A stretch of 64,000 nucleotides of DNA from Isoetes taiwanensis (lineage: Eukaryota; Streptophyta; Lycopodiopsida; Isoetales; Isoetaceae). Below, in pieces: positions 35,255-47,174 of this stretch (its first letter is position 1; every line of letters begins with the position of its first letter). The stretch is taken from contig JAJEKV010000012.1 of the NCBI GenBank assembly GCA_021234155.1, forward strand, positions 6,513,789 to 6,577,788, written 5' to 3'. The notes below the pieces were generated by a model. That model saw nothing but the letters and a program-made list of their open reading frames with translations. It did no database searches and had not been told where the DNA came from. Both the position numbers and the translations under genes were made by a program.

Positions 35255-36536
35255 AGAAAGAAAGAAAGAATGATTTTTATCATCCACTAAGACCAATCAG
35301 CCTATGGGACCTAGAAAGAGCGCAACAAACTTATTACTGTCCGGGTTAAAAAACCCCGCCTTGACGGGTTTTCGAGGGAAAAACCGTAGCAATAATAAGA
35401 ATGATGTCAAACTGTACAGGAACATCATCATGAAATATATGTATATATACATATCAAGTGTGTGCCTGAGAACATAGCTGATCTCGCATGTCCATAACCT
35501 CCTGAAGGTACGATCCCAGCATCCGTATGGAAGCCGGGCTCAATATCCCATGTAGCAGCTAGCCAGGTCTAACCAACTCAGCATAGCGCATCCATATTTG
35601 ATCATATGCTGGGCTGCTTTGAAGGGTATGAGATTCATCCTCAATGACTCCCATTTGGCAGCATTGACAAAGCCTGTCCTAGCGTGGCTCACCAATCCAT
35701 CTGCCCATCTCAATTCGAAGATTGTGTGCCCTTGTGCGAATGGAGGCAATGAGTATGTGCCTTTTCATAAGCAGGTGGGTATGCAGGTACCATTGCGGGC
35801 CTCGTTCCAACGTGGGATTTATGTGGCGCTGGTAGTGTATTGTCTTGACCTGTTCAAGGAAGATATTGCCTCAATCTATGGCGATCTGCCACTGTTTGCA
35901 CATGTATGCACCTGTGCTCCTGCATATTCCATCTAGCCAACCATGGAGCTCTCTTTTTCCTTCAGCAGGCCTTGAGGCGTTGTGGCCCCATTGCCATGAT
36001 ATAAGCTAGGTTAGGAAGACGGGCATCGTCCATATTGACCACCTTCTGAAAACAGACAATGTGACGATCAACGGCCGCCCTTTGAAGAGGCAAGAAACCT
36101 GGCAACAGAATTTGATATGGGACCGTGGACTTCACCCCTAGTGCTCGTACCAAGAAGGCTTTCTGCACCTGCTCCAAGTCATTCCATGTAGCGAGGAACA
36201 CAACTGGGCTCCATACTTCAACCCCATATAAAAGGACTGGCTCCACTAAGACCTTGAAGAGGTGCAACTAATGGGCCCAATCATACAACTCCACTCTATG
36301 ACTATTGTTTTGCATTGCATATAGCGCCTTCCAGCCCGCTGTCACTCGTAGTCGTATGGATGTGTCCCGGTGCATAGTAGAAGGAAACTCCACTCCCAAA
36401 TATTTGTATGTGGGTGCCACTTCCACATTCTATCCTCAGTAACTGAAGGAGGGGATCCTCGGCTGACGTGTGGATGATATGAGGACCACCTTAGTCTTGG
36501 CCAGGTTGACGCGCATATCAGTCGCTTGGCAGAATG
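35255..36536 (-). mobile_element. LINE E, 3' half
   Basis: Minus-strand continuation of the LINE whose 5' half lies at 47636-49977; the two were separated by element F. It starts inside the RT thumb (FCQATDMRVNLAKTKVVLI near 36440-36534), passes FKVLVEPVLLYGVEVWSPVV (35962-36267), and reaches a C-terminal zinc-binding motif near 35600-35700 (LCQCCQMGVIEDESHTL). The 3' end is a TTCTTTCTTTCTTTCTC tail at about 35255-35275. A strong hairpin, AAACCCCGCC/GACGGGTTT, occurs near 35350-35372 in the 3' UTR. Stops interrupt the frame. Confidence 0.82.
36534..36536. repeat. Target-site duplication of element F, left copy (ATG)
   Basis: ATG here and at 47633-47635 directly flank the CACAAG ends. Removing one copy together with F restores an uninterrupted LINE E frame across the joint (Asp-Thr then Phe-Cys-Gln). 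Confidence 0.82.
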
Positions 36537-36555
36537 CACAAGGCACCCAAAATTA

Positions 36556-37200
36556 AAACTCTACATGGTTTTTCCCATGGTTATGACTATAAAACCATTT
36601 TACAAAATCAATGCATGTTTGTGGGTTGATATCATTAAAAACCATATGTGGCTAAATTAATGGGTTCTCTTGTGAGGTTTGTTAGGATGCTTCTTTGTAG
36701 AGTTTGTCAACGTGGTATTACATGTTGGTAAATAAATGTAGTATATTATACCGTTTTAAGGGTATGGTTTGTCCATGTGGTATAACATAAAGGTTGTGGA
36801 TGTGGTTTAATATGGTGTTCTTTCATGTGATTCTATAATATGGTTCATTATTGTGGTAAACTGACATGACTAAATGTCATGGTAAATGCACTAGTCATGC
36901 CATGGTAAATGCACATGGTTTGCAATGTGTTAGAAATTACTATCAATCTTAAGTGTATTTGTTTGTTCCAAATATGCATGGTTTTATTATGGTCATTTAT
37001 AAACCAATGATAAACTAATAATGATAACTAGTAAACCAATAATGATAACCAGTAATGTGATTTATTAACCAATAATGATACGAAAATTAAGATCTTATTA
37101 ACCAATAATGATAACCAAAACTAATAATGATTAACCACTAAAACAATAATAATAACCAGCAATGTCATTTATAAACCAATAATGATAACCAGTAACGTTA
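36556..37200. repeat. Left subterminal repeat region of element F
   Basis: Many variants of ATGGTTT, GTGGTTT and GTGGTAT up to about 36930, then a block of near-tandem AACCAATAATGATAACCAGTA units (about 37005-37195). In CACTA-type elements such motif clusters bind the transposase; here this is inference from position and repetition. Confidence 0.65.
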
Positions 37201-37261
37201 TGTTGTTTGAAGCATTTCAAGTTTAGTAGACTAATTGCAAATGGTTTCTTATGGACTGTAG

Positions 37262-37310
37262 TGCCTCCTAAAAAAAATTAGGGAGCAAGGGGATTTGAAC
37301 CCCAACCATT
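37262..37310 (-). repeat. tRNA T-arm-like fragment followed by oligo-T
   Basis: On the minus strand GGTTGGGGTTCAAATCCCC, then TTGCTCCC and TAATTTTTTTT, resembles a tRNA T arm and acceptor strand ending in a pol III terminator. No matching 5' half of a tRNA is found upstream, so it is a relic or the edge of a SINE. Confidence 0.4.
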
Positions 37311-39685
37311 TCCAAAACTCTTAAAGAATGATAAATTTATTTCCAGAAATATGCAGCAGCTGCTTTCAGTGCTCCAAATTTTGAGCTAATACTGCACTTG
37401 ATACTGCAAAAAACAAGGATACATAAAACAAAACATGGAACAAAACTTTAAAAAAGAATGAATGATCAAAATGTTTGGGCCAACCATTCTAGATCCTTGA
37501 ATCATGTTAAGAAAATGCTTGAATCTGCACAGACATAAGCTATAACCCTTTACTTGTAGCAGATGAAGTGTTTGTAGGAGTAGAAGCTGTTCACCATGTC
37601 AAAGCAGGTATTTGGCCATTGCTACAAATGCAGAATCAGTGAAAAAGCTGATCTACATTATATGTTTAAATAAAAAATAATAAGAAGGGGAGCCTCTGAA
37701 GCTTATCTTTATATTTTATAAGATACTCCCTGCAGTAAGATCTTCAAATCTCACTGCGAAGTCCTCTCCATCCTGCATGCAAAAAATCTGTGAAACTATT
37801 CAAATGTTAAGGGCTACAAGATAAACCTGAGGATTCTGAATAAATTTGCTATGGGTCGCCTAGAATACAGTTCGATGGAGCATGGCTAGATTCACTTCAA
37901 CAAATCTCGCAAAATAAACAGAACGTAAGCGTGGTCAGAATATTTGGAAAACAATAAAAGATCATTGGTTTGTTTTCTATCTTGGGATGAAGGAAGTAAA
38001 TGTCAGAGTCTGCTAAGATTTGCCAAAGGAAAACCTCCATCGCCTATGTAAAAAATGGAAAACCTTCATTCACCTATGTAAAAAATGAAGCTAGGCCAGA
38101 AAGCATTTGTGCTTCGGAAGACTTTATATGCGTTAGCTAGCTTAAAAAGCCATTCCTCATAGCTGTAGATTTTCGACGACTCCATCATACCAAATAGAGC
38201 TGTGAATCTATTAAAAATCATCAGTAAAAAAAACCATAAAGGGCCTTACCAGAAAAACCTTAGGATGTCAAAAAGTTGTTATGAATCGCCAAGGATTTCC
38301 TACTCCATTATTGTTTCTTGGAAAGGCCCGGAATGGCCAGTCGGAGCAGTTTATCTAGTGAATCTTTACCATGCAGGGCTGGCTGCACAGACGCTTCCAT
38401 CAGATCAGAGTTTCTACGCATCCAAAGTATCGGATCTGATCAAGGATAGCTATGGCATCCGAGCCTCTGTAAAGGGCAAAAAAAAGAGCGGGAGAAATAA
38501 TGATCAAAACCAAATAAGGTGGAAGAAATAAAATAGAATAGAAAGACATCTCTGAGTTGAACGCCTAATTTAATCGACCGTTACATCTAGTCTCCTAGTC
38601 TCCTCAGTATTTTAGCAAAATGCCCTCGTATTTACTTATAATTGTTAAAATATCCCTGTATTTTATATATTTGCCAAAACGCCCCCACCATAAAATAGTA
38701 CAGTCGACTTGGTGCCAATTCAGAACAAGATTCAGAATACAAAATCTTTTGACTAAACCCTTCGTTAATTAGTAACTTAAACGTCATTTGTTATAGTTAA
38801 CATGTACGAACAATTAAACCCCTAGGTGAATGTGAAAGGAAGCTATAGTCTGAATGCCATTTTGCTATTGAAAAGATCTTAGAAATATTTGTTCTAAGTT
38901 ATTTTTTAATTGCCTTGCATCAACAAACATATCTCTTTTTGCTTTCTTCCTTTAGTCCACTTATGTCCTTAAGCTGGTACAGAAGCCGATCTAGCAACTA
39001 GTAAGCAGCTAGATTCTAAAGCTTTTTATTTTGCCCCTTTCTAATTTTTTCTTTATCCGATGTTTTTCTTTCTTAAATCACATTCTCATATTTTCCAGAG
39101 CTAAATTAAGCTGTTGTTATGCTCCTCATGTTGAAGCCATTCTTATATCTCATTTGTTGTGAAAATACCTTCTTGTTTCGTGCTTGCATTCAAAGCAATG
39201 TACCTTGGTCACAAATCGGCAACAACAAATTCGACCCTGGCAAATCAACCACTGGGGAAAATCGATCTACAAACTTGTTTCTGATATTTTCCTGCTTTCT
39301 ACTGCTTCTAGGTCTTAACCTTTTCAACATAGCGTGGACGGGTTTTGAATCCGCCCTTGCAAAAGTGGAATTGTTGCCACTTACGCTTTGCATGAACAAA
39401 ATTGTTACCGTTGCAACTTCGTCAGAGCAAAGGGTTAGGGGCCCCAGTTCAAAATGGGGTGCCCCTGAGGGGGAGTCGTTCTTGTATCATGCGGCAATCT
39501 TAAATAAAAATTCAATAACCAAAAAGATTTCCGGCATTTTTTTGAGCCATTTCTATCAAAATTTCTAGGGTTTTTCGGATAACTACACTACAATATTAAG
39601 TAATTCCGGTATTCTTAAATATAAGCATGCATTTTTACTAGTTAAGAAGGATTCTGAATTTGATTTGAACCCTGGTTAGGGCTCG
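37311..39685. other. Interior of element F, unassigned
   Basis: No recognisable domain. A frame at 38202-38531 (+) encodes a 109-residue basic protein with no family I know. A short stretch GGGGCCCCAGTTC/GGGGTGCCCCTGAGGGG near 39440-39470 is palindromic. Confidence 0.4.
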
Positions 39686-40123
39686 TTGTCCAACATGGAT
39701 ATGTTGGTTGCTTCTGCATTCTTCCTTCTGTTCAACCTTCTGACCTTCTACCTTCAACAAACCATCATCTCTTCTATTTTTCCTGGTTCACGTGGCAAAG
39801 TCATGTCGGACTGTTCTAATGATCAGATAGACCAGAAGCAAATCCAGCAGCTCCAGGTCTACTTCAAGACCTCTAGACGAGATGCACACCTGCAACTTAT
39901 AATCGATAATGGAATCCCCCGATATTCGAGGTGGGTTGCTCACCTTTTATTTGATGGTTTTCAACCATTAACATTGTTATTGCCTTGTTGGCCACTGTGG
40001 ACGTTAAAATATACTTCCTTCCTTATTTTACAACTAAGGCAATTATATTGCCTTACAAATTGGCTTCACTCCACATTACCTAGAGGGAGGGAGGGAGGGA
40101 GGGAGGAAGGAAGTATATTTTAA
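39686..40123 (+). other. Hypothetical frame with hydrophobic N-terminus
   Basis: An ATG at 39695 opens MDMLVASAFFLLFNLLTFYL, a hydrophobic segment that could be a signal anchor, followed by about 60 polar residues. At about 39929 a GTGGGT donor-like sequence follows PRYSR, so this might be a first exon; no second exon was found. The distal part (after about 39960) overlaps a LINE 3' end, so the full frame is unlikely to be real. No family recognised. Confidence 0.2.
39960..40025 (+). repeat. Inverted copy of the LINE G 3' end
   Basis: TTGGCCACTGTGGACGTTAA and the following AATATACTTCCTTCC match, in opposite orientation, the 3' end of LINE fragment G at 40100-40142. The two tails face each other about 75 bp apart. 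Confidence 0.7.
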
Positions 40124-41280
40124 CGTCCACGAAGGCCAACTGGCCTATGAGATGGTTATAGACATACAATATATCGGATAGTATCCAAACACAAAAGAAA
40201 ACCACATAAGCCCTGTACAATGTGTCTCTACCACTGGGATGAAAAAACCCCCATGTGGGAGGAAAACCTTTGTAGTAGTTCTCAAAGTCCCTATCCGGGC
40301 CAAATTCCCTATCTTTGTGAGGGACTCTCCGCGGTGGAGACTTGCGTAATGTAGGGGCGGAGACGCGTGCAACCATTGGACGGCCGCCAGTTGATGAATT
40401 GCTATCTCGAGCATCCGAGATCGGCATGAGCTGCTTCGGATGTGTGCATATGCCTGACACTCTGTAGAGCATGGTGTTCATCTTCTACTATCCGCATGTG
40501 ACAAAGACAGCATAATCTCTCATGCCGGGGGCCCCGCCCTCCATCCATCCATTACCCAGCGGCCTGTCTCAATTCTGAGATGGTGGGACCATGTCCTTAT
40601 TGCAGCTATATCTCTTCGTTTCTTGGTAGAGATGTGTGCCTTCAAATACTGGTGGGGGCCATGTTGAAGCGACGGATTAACCTGCGTGTGGTAGTGCTCT
40701 GTTTTGGGCTTTGCAAGAGTGGGCGCATCCCACAGAGAGGTAGCAAAGCGCTCATTCAAATGCAGCTCCTGTTCCGCGATATCCGACATATCCATAATCT
40801 GTTGATAGTCCATGGACCATCTTGCGAACCATCCCCTACAATGCTCATGCCACACTCTCTTCAGACGTTGCGGCCCTTGTGCCAATAACAGAGCCCAGGG
40901 AGGGAGACGTTGTGCATCCATTCTGTCAACCTTATGGAAATACGCAAGGTGCCTGCGCGATAGCGTATCTTTGCCGAGGGGCCAAAAGCCAGTCTCATAC
41001 AACAAAATCGGATAAGGCACCGTGTCCTTGACGCCTAGGCTGTATGTCAGGAAAGCCTTTTGTACCCTCTCTAGCTTATCCCAAGTGCCCTTGCTAATCG
41101 CTGGCCCCCAGACCATCTCCCGCATACAGCAATACTGGTTCAACGAGTGCTCGAAACAGGTGTGCTTTGTGTGCCCAATCGCAGAGATCTATTCTGTAAC
41201 AGCTATTCTGCATTGCATACAGGGCTTTCCATAGAATCCAGAAGCAGTAACACCAAGGCAATACCTAGTCTAACGATGTT
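40080..41280 (-). mobile_element. LINE fragment G, same family as LINE E
   Basis: Minus-strand C-terminal part of a LINE ORF. 41143-40520 encodes KLERVQKAFLTYSLGVKDTV, FWPLGKDTLSRRHLAYFHKV and AQGPQRLKRVW, parallel to LINE E (EQVQKAFLVRALGVKSTV, MGPQRLKAC). It ends in the zinc-binding type CCLCHMRIVEDEHH near 40480-40510 after a frame change. The 3' tail is a (TCCC/CTTC)n run at 40084-40115. No endonuclease or RT palm is present, so it is 5'-truncated. Confidence 0.8.
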
Positions 41281-41559
41281 GGTGCGCCACAATAACATAT
41301 AGATAAGTACCCAATAGCACAAAATTTCTCTCCAAAGCTTACATGACATCTAGACATCTAGCATGTGCTATAGTTCCGAGTGTTATAACATCATACTATA
41401 AAAGCATGTTACCTTACACTAGTCACATAATGCAGCATCTAGGAAGAGGCGCCAAGGAAAGCTAGAAGTGCATTTGGTGTTTTTCGAGAAAGAATCTTTT
41501 AGATTCTGCCAAAGAATTCTATAATATCCCTAATTTGCAGCTTGTGAGAGAACAATGGA
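41281..41559. other. Unassigned spacer in element F
   Basis: AT-rich, no motif noted. Confidence 0.35.
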
Positions 41560-42060
41560 GGATGTTTTAATTGTTGAAGACATCAAATTGCCCCTTAACC
41601 ATATGTCAAGTGGAAAAGTCCGATATTCTCTAGATATGGCAATCGAGCTTCTCAAATGGGGTCAGGACATAATTGTTGAGGATAATAGAACTCTCTGATG
41701 GTATGTTGCAGCATGTTTTTCCCTGAACAATGATCCCTAAATAGGATTATTCCCATCTATAAAGTTGGGGATAAAAATTGTTTGAAATAATATAGAACCA
41801 TCATGGTAATGAGCAATGTGTTGGTCAAATTGTTTGAGGCAGTCTTGGAAAAGAGATTGGGAAGTGAACATAAGGGCAAAATGTCAGAGCCAGGTGGTTT
41901 TCATCATAATCATCTAACCACGGATCATCTAGTCACTTTAAGCATAGTCATGGAAGGATCTAAAGGAGTTGATAATGCAGTATTTTAATGCTTCCTCGAT
42001 TTTGCAAAAGCATTTAACCGAGTCCTGAGGAGCAAATTAGGAGTCATGAGACTATAAAAT
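41560..42060 (+). pseudogene. Short LINE reverse-transcriptase fragment H
   Basis: Broken plus-strand frames encode AIELLKWGQD (compare ELLKWGG in LINE D), then YRTIMVMSNVLVKLFEAVLE, HHNHLTTDHLVTLS and CFLDFAKAFNRV. These are the consecutive RT blocks up to the first catalytic Asp, with several stops between them. It ends abruptly after the Asp block. Confidence 0.75.
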
Positions 42061-42832
42061 ATTCAATGGCAGCCATACCATTGAATATTATGCCAAGGAT
42101 AGATATGCATGTCAAGTATTTATAAAATTGATATGGCAAAATTTGGGCGTAACATGATCCTCGCACCGGCCCAAATGTATAAATTTTCAACAAATAGTAT
42201 CTTTTAAGGGTAGGAGATGTTTCAACATATAAGATATGGTTCCTAAAGCAACACAATGAGGTTGTATAATCTCGTCCTGCCCGAAGTGGTGAATTGGATT
42301 GTCACTCTAAATCCCTTAATCCATAAGCCACATTTGTGAAGTTTAAACTAACTAAAGTGACCTAATAACATGGAAGCCTACAGTTCAATGCTCAAACATT
42401 TTTCTTTCTTATGCAAACTCATGAAGCTATAAACCATTTTCTAGATAATTTTCCATAAATGTTCTAGGGCAACCATACCATTGAAATATTATATTACACC
42501 AAGAACAAACATGCATCTCAATTACAAAATTGTTCTGGCAAAGTTTGGGAAGTTTGGGCATAACCCAGATCCTTGGACCCAAATGGTAAAAATGTCGAAC
42601 AAATGGTGTTTTTTAATGGTAGAAGATTTTCCAATTAACATACTATTTCTAGAAGCAATGGGAGTCAATGCTATGAGGTCGTATATAGTCTTATCTGAAT
42701 TGGTGAATTGGATTGTCACTCTAAATCCCTAGGGTGCATTTTGATCCATATGCCACATTTACAAACGCTTCAAACTAATTAAAATGATCTAATAATATGA
42801 AACCTCCGGTTCAGTGCTCAAACTTTGCTCTT
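42057..42832. repeat. Diverged tandem duplication of about 410 bp
   Basis: Unit 1 (about 42057-42465) and unit 2 (about 42466-42832) share GCMRCCATACCATTGAA, GGTGAATTGGATTGTCACTC and TAAATCCCT. Unit 2 is interrupted by the SINE-like insertion and resumes at about 43041 with CTTTCTTAAGACAAAG. Divergence is considerable. Confidence 0.75.
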
Positions 42833-43040
42833 TTGGTCCAGTGATAACACACTAGTTCTAGCAACTACAGGTCTCGAGTTCGAGACTGCCTGAAATCGCA
42901 CTCTGAACTGTTGGGCATCAAATCCCAAAGATGCAATGTAAAGTGGTTGGGGGCAGGGCCCAATCGAGCAATGTAGTGTGGTGTGTGGTCACATGTCCAG
43001 TTGGATGCTGCCTAGTAGCATGACGTTTCAACAACTATCT
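42833..43040 (+). repeat. tRNA-derived SINE-like insertion
   Basis: About 200 bp interrupting unit 2 of the tandem duplication. It begins TTTTGGTCCAGTGATAAC, resembling a tRNA A box; a B-box-like GTCTCGAGTTCGAGACTGCC follows at about 42871-42890. The body is not AT-rich, unlike its surroundings. Ends are uncertain; the word TATCTATCTTTCTTAAG flanks or duplicates at the right edge. Confidence 0.55.
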
Positions 43041-44268
43041 ATCTTTCTTAAGGCAAAGTTTTAAAGCTATCTATCTTTCTTAAGACAAAGTTTAAAGCTA
43101 TATAAATTTTCTAGACAAATGCAAACATAAAGAGGACCACAACAAAGCTCAAACGCAGAAGGAGACTATCACTTTTATGTTCGGACACTTGCCTTCATTG
43201 AGTTCTACTTTGGGAGTCCTCAGTCCATTAAGGGCTATATTTAACACCCGAAAGTTACATTTTGTAAGTTTGTTCACACTTGTTATGAATTGATGCCAAG
43301 GCTCATTTCGTTCATTGATTTAACTACCGCATCATTGTCTTATCAAAAAGACACAAGGAGGTTCATTGGACGTGTTAGAGCTTCCTTGAAGCTATTTGTT
43401 GCTTTTATTTGTTATTGATAATTCTTTAGTAAATTAAATCATTGACATGTGCTCATCTTGGTTGCTAAATGTAAAAGGCCTTATGCTCCATCTTAGCACC
43501 AGGGTTCCCTCATAATCGTTCTTTGCATGTCATTAACTTGAATATGTAGTATCATGTCATGGCTACGCCAGGGCTGATATCTATTTGATTGTCTAGTAAA
43601 CTACGTAATCACCTAGTTTCTTGAATGAAGAAATCGATTGAAGACGTTGTTTTAATATTACCGAAGTGTTTTCATGGATTAACATCACCTTTTGCATCTT
43701 GCACATACATTAAAGGGGACAATCTCGAAATATATTGCTTTAGAATCATTGGGCACAAAAAATGTCCCAATTATTTGGAACTTATAGTAAACTGCATGAT
43801 CTACTATTAAGATTATGATTGTCAACTGTATTAAACTAAGACAACAATGATCAATTATAGAGGTCTTGTCTTAAATGCTTGTAGACGGTATACTCATAAT
43901 TCCTTAAAATATAAAATTTCGTAGCATATATTTAAGTAATAATTTAATTTACATCATAGAATGCATAATATCTATTGAAGTTTATACATAAGCACTATGA
44001 ATAACCACCTTTTTGGTTGGGAATTATAAATAACCACCATGCAAATTAAATTGGTACGGAAATCCATGCTACGAACCATAATCAATTTTTAGTAGACAAT
44101 TATGCAATAGAAAACCAGCATGAATAACTACTAAATATTTATATTGGCAATAAAAACCACCTTGTAAACTACATTAATTTTAATAAACCATACTACAAAA
44201 GAAAACCAACGTGGTCGACTTTTAATAGACAATTTCGGCAATAGAAAACCAACATGAATAACCACTAG
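43041..44268. other. Interior of element F up to the Mutator-like element
   Basis: AT-rich. From about 43980 onward it changes into AACCACC/AACCAT subterminal-type words (for example AAAACCAACGTGG, AAAACCACCTTG), part of the right end of F that the MULE interrupts. Confidence 0.45.
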
Positions 44269-44277
44269 ATATTTAAA
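44269..44277. repeat. Target-site duplication of the MULE, left copy
   Basis: ATATTTAAA, identical to 47274-47282. Nine bases is the normal duplication for Mutator-like elements. Confidence 0.93.
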
Positions 44278-44372
44278 GGGAAAAACTACCAAATGCCCTT
44301 AAGTTTTCGACTATTTCACAAGATGCCCTTAAGTTTTCATTATTTCATGAAATGCCCCTTTGGAGCGTATAT
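44278..44372. repeat. Left terminal inverted repeat of the MULE
   Basis: Pairs with 47175-47273. Contains two copies of ATGCCCTTAAGTTTT; the last part is TTTCATGAAATGCCCC. Confidence 0.9.
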
Positions 44373-44994
44373 GGTTAGGTAGAATTATGAAATTGTTGAT
44401 ATACCCTTTTTACTTTTTTTATTTTCTGAAATGCCCTTGCTGCCAACGGATTGTTTTGGCGGGCCGATTCTTCAGAGCGGCAAGTTCTTCACAGCGGCCG
44501 ATTCTTCAGAACGGCAGATTCCAGGCAATCGACCATCCACGAAATTGTACCAGGCGAAATTCTTCTGTTCCAATTCTTCTGGTTCCATCTCTTATCTGAA
44601 CTCAGCCGTTGTGCAATGAAGAACGCTCAGCCGATCTTGTGCAATGGAGAACGATGAAGCGCATATGTAATCCTGTGAAGCCTCTCGGCGCTTTTGTGGC
44701 AAACAATTTGACCGCCAAAAATATGCGCTTGAAAAAAGCGCCTTTTGGATTTCGGCCGCATGTGATCGGATCATGTAAGTTTTCTTTCCTTTACTTTACA
44801 ATTTTTTTGCATTGCCCTTGCATTCTAGACTTTTTGCATTGCCAGCCTTCCTTTTCCTTTGTCTACATGCAAAACTTCTAGATGCATCTGTACATTGTTC
44901 ATTGTTAAATGTTCATTGTTCAAGAAATCTAATTGCTTGTTCTATCTAATTATATTGAATCATTTTCCTTCAATAGCGGTGTCTATGCTAAAAA

Positions 44995-46745
44995 ATGGAG
45001 TTGCAACTGGGTTCCATGTGGTCCTCATTGGCTGAGTTGAAGCTTGCTGTAAAGAATCATGCAATCTCACATCATGTGGAGCTTAAAGTGCTGAAGGCTG
45101 ATAAAACAAGGTGAGTTTTCGTTGTGCATATAGTGTTCGCATTCCACTAAGAACTGAAATTTATTAATTGTTAGTGTATTTGGTGAATGTACATGGATTG
45201 TGGATGCAGGTACACAGTGATTTGTGCAACTGAAAATTGTACTTGGCGTCTGCATGCCTCTATAAGAGATGGTGGTCCTCAATGTGCTGTGAAAAAATTT
45301 CACGATGTTCATACTTGTACTGGTGCTGCTCGTCTTGGAAATAAAGAAGTTAGCACAACTTGGCTTGCAAACTATACCATTGACAGGTTCAGAGATCAAC
45401 CGTGTTTAAGACCCAAGGATCTCATTGGAGATATTAGAAGAGAGAAGGGTGTGACTATTTCGTATGGGCTTGCTTGGAAAGCAAAAGAGGCTGCACATGC
45501 TAACATTCATGGTGACCATACTGAAGCCTACAAGAAACTTGAAGGGTATTGTAATGAAATTCTTGAAAGCAACCCCGAAGTGTGGCTTTTGTCCGTAAAA
45601 CAACGTAAGACCGCTTTTCGTATTTTTTATAGCTTTTGATGCTAGTTTGAAGGGTTTTCGCTACTGCAGACCAGTATTGGGCCTAGATGGTACTCACCTC
45701 AAAGGAAGATACCTTGGCATTCTCTTGTCAGCGACAGCTATTGATGGTAATGATGGTTTATTTCCCGTTGCATTTGCAGTTGTACTTGCAGAGAATGATG
45801 ATAACTGGGTGTGGTTTATACAAAATTTGAAGAATTACTTGCATCATCATGAACAGATAACTTTCATATCCGACATGCAGAAGGGATTGGTCGAAGGTGT
45901 TCAGGTTGTGTTTGGAAATGTGCCACATGCTTATTGCATCGCCATTTAGCCGAAATTTTAGGAGGGTTTTAAGAGTACCGCACCTTGTTCACATGCTATG
46001 GAATGCGCACGGGCAAACAAGATTGAGGAATATGACGCAGCCATCACAGAAAATCGCGCAAACCAATGCAGAGGCCACCACATGGATTCTTGCTGCTGCT
46101 GATCCTATCCATTGGGCCAACTCAAAATTCACAGGAAGGAGGTATGGACATCTAACTTCTAATATCGCAGAGTCTTTGAATTCTTGGTTGCGTGAGCCTA
46201 GAGAGTTGCCTATTCTAGCTATGTTGGAATTGATACGCCATAAGATGATGGCATGGTTTTTTGATCGTAGAAAAGATGCTTTGTCTTGGCTAGAAAATGC
46301 AGGAGAGTATGCCTTGACCCCTCATGTTGAGCTTGATGTGAAGAAATCATGCGAAAAGGGTCGTTCATACCGTGTGATTGCAGCTTCTGATGTTGAATTT
46401 GAAGTCCTGTCATCTAAACCAAGGATTGTGAACTTGGGTTTGAAGACATGTTCATGCAACAAGTGGCAGCAAGACGGAATTCCATGTGGCCATGCAGCAT
46501 GCGCAATACTTTATAGAAATGAACGTGTACAGAACTATGCTCATATGGCCTTTTTGCGTTTCATATCTTCACACCTACAAGGAGATTATGCATCCGGTTT
46601 AATTCCTAGTCCTAGTGACACGAAGTATGTTGCCTCAATGACAAGAAGACCACTGTGTCGCCCACCTGGACCAAGAGAATCCGCGACCGAGGAAGAGGTG
46701 AAAGAAGTGCATCATTACACTAGATGTAAGGGCACAGGGACATAA
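44995..46745 (+). pseudogene. MULE transposase (MuDR, DDE, SWIM) with frameshifts
   Basis: The transposase would excise and insert the element. Exon 1 (44995-45110) encodes MELQLGSMWSSLAELKLAVK and ends ACAAG at a GTGAG donor; exon 2 starts at 45210 after TGCAG, phase-compatible, giving RYTVICATENCTWRLHAS, the MuDR DNA-binding type. The DDE core follows: LDGTHLKGRYLG with the first Asp (about 45680), FISDMQKGLVEGV with the second (about 45865), and SNIAESLNSW with the likely Glu (about 46165). A SWIM finger CSCNKWQQDGIPCGH lies at 46453-46497. Frame changes near 45635 (an extra T) and around 45940 disrupt an otherwise well-kept protein, so inactivation looks recent relative to nearby LINEs. 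Confidence 0.9.
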
Positions 46746-47022
46746 TTCCGCGAACATGTAGGGCTCCTATCCGATGGACATGTTTATTTGTTTAGAAGTT
46801 TCGCTCTTTTGATTTGTTTTGTATCAACATTATTCAAATTCAAATTCAAAGTGCAAATTTTACAATGTTATATGAATATCTTTGCATTTTCGTGATTCAA
46901 ATTCTACTGGAGAGATTACGGGGGAGATTAAAGGGGATTTCAGAAGTTCGAAAAGGGCATGTCATAAGCTCTGGTTTATGTTTACGGTTTTCTGGTTTAC
47001 AGGTTTACGTTTACATGGAAAG

Positions 47023-47150
47023 GGCATTTCATAAATTCTCATAAAACTTAAGGGCATTTCATAAATTTTGATAAAACTTAAGGGCATTTCATAAATTTTG
47101 AGAAAACTTAAGGGCATTTTATAAATTCTGATAAAACATAAGGGCATCCT
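47023..47150. repeat. 37-bp tandem repeats near the right MULE end
   Basis: About four units of AAAACTTAAGGGCATTTCAT plus AAATTTTGAT. The unit is built from the same AAACTTAAGGGCAT word found in the terminal inverted repeat, so it probably arose by local amplification of the tip. Confidence 0.85.
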
Positions 47151-47174
47151 GTTGAAGATGAAAAACAATCCTAG

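Noticed and set aside
38202-38531. A 109-codon plus-strand gene
   Set aside because: No start context, splice partner or domain; it lies inside element F among repeats.
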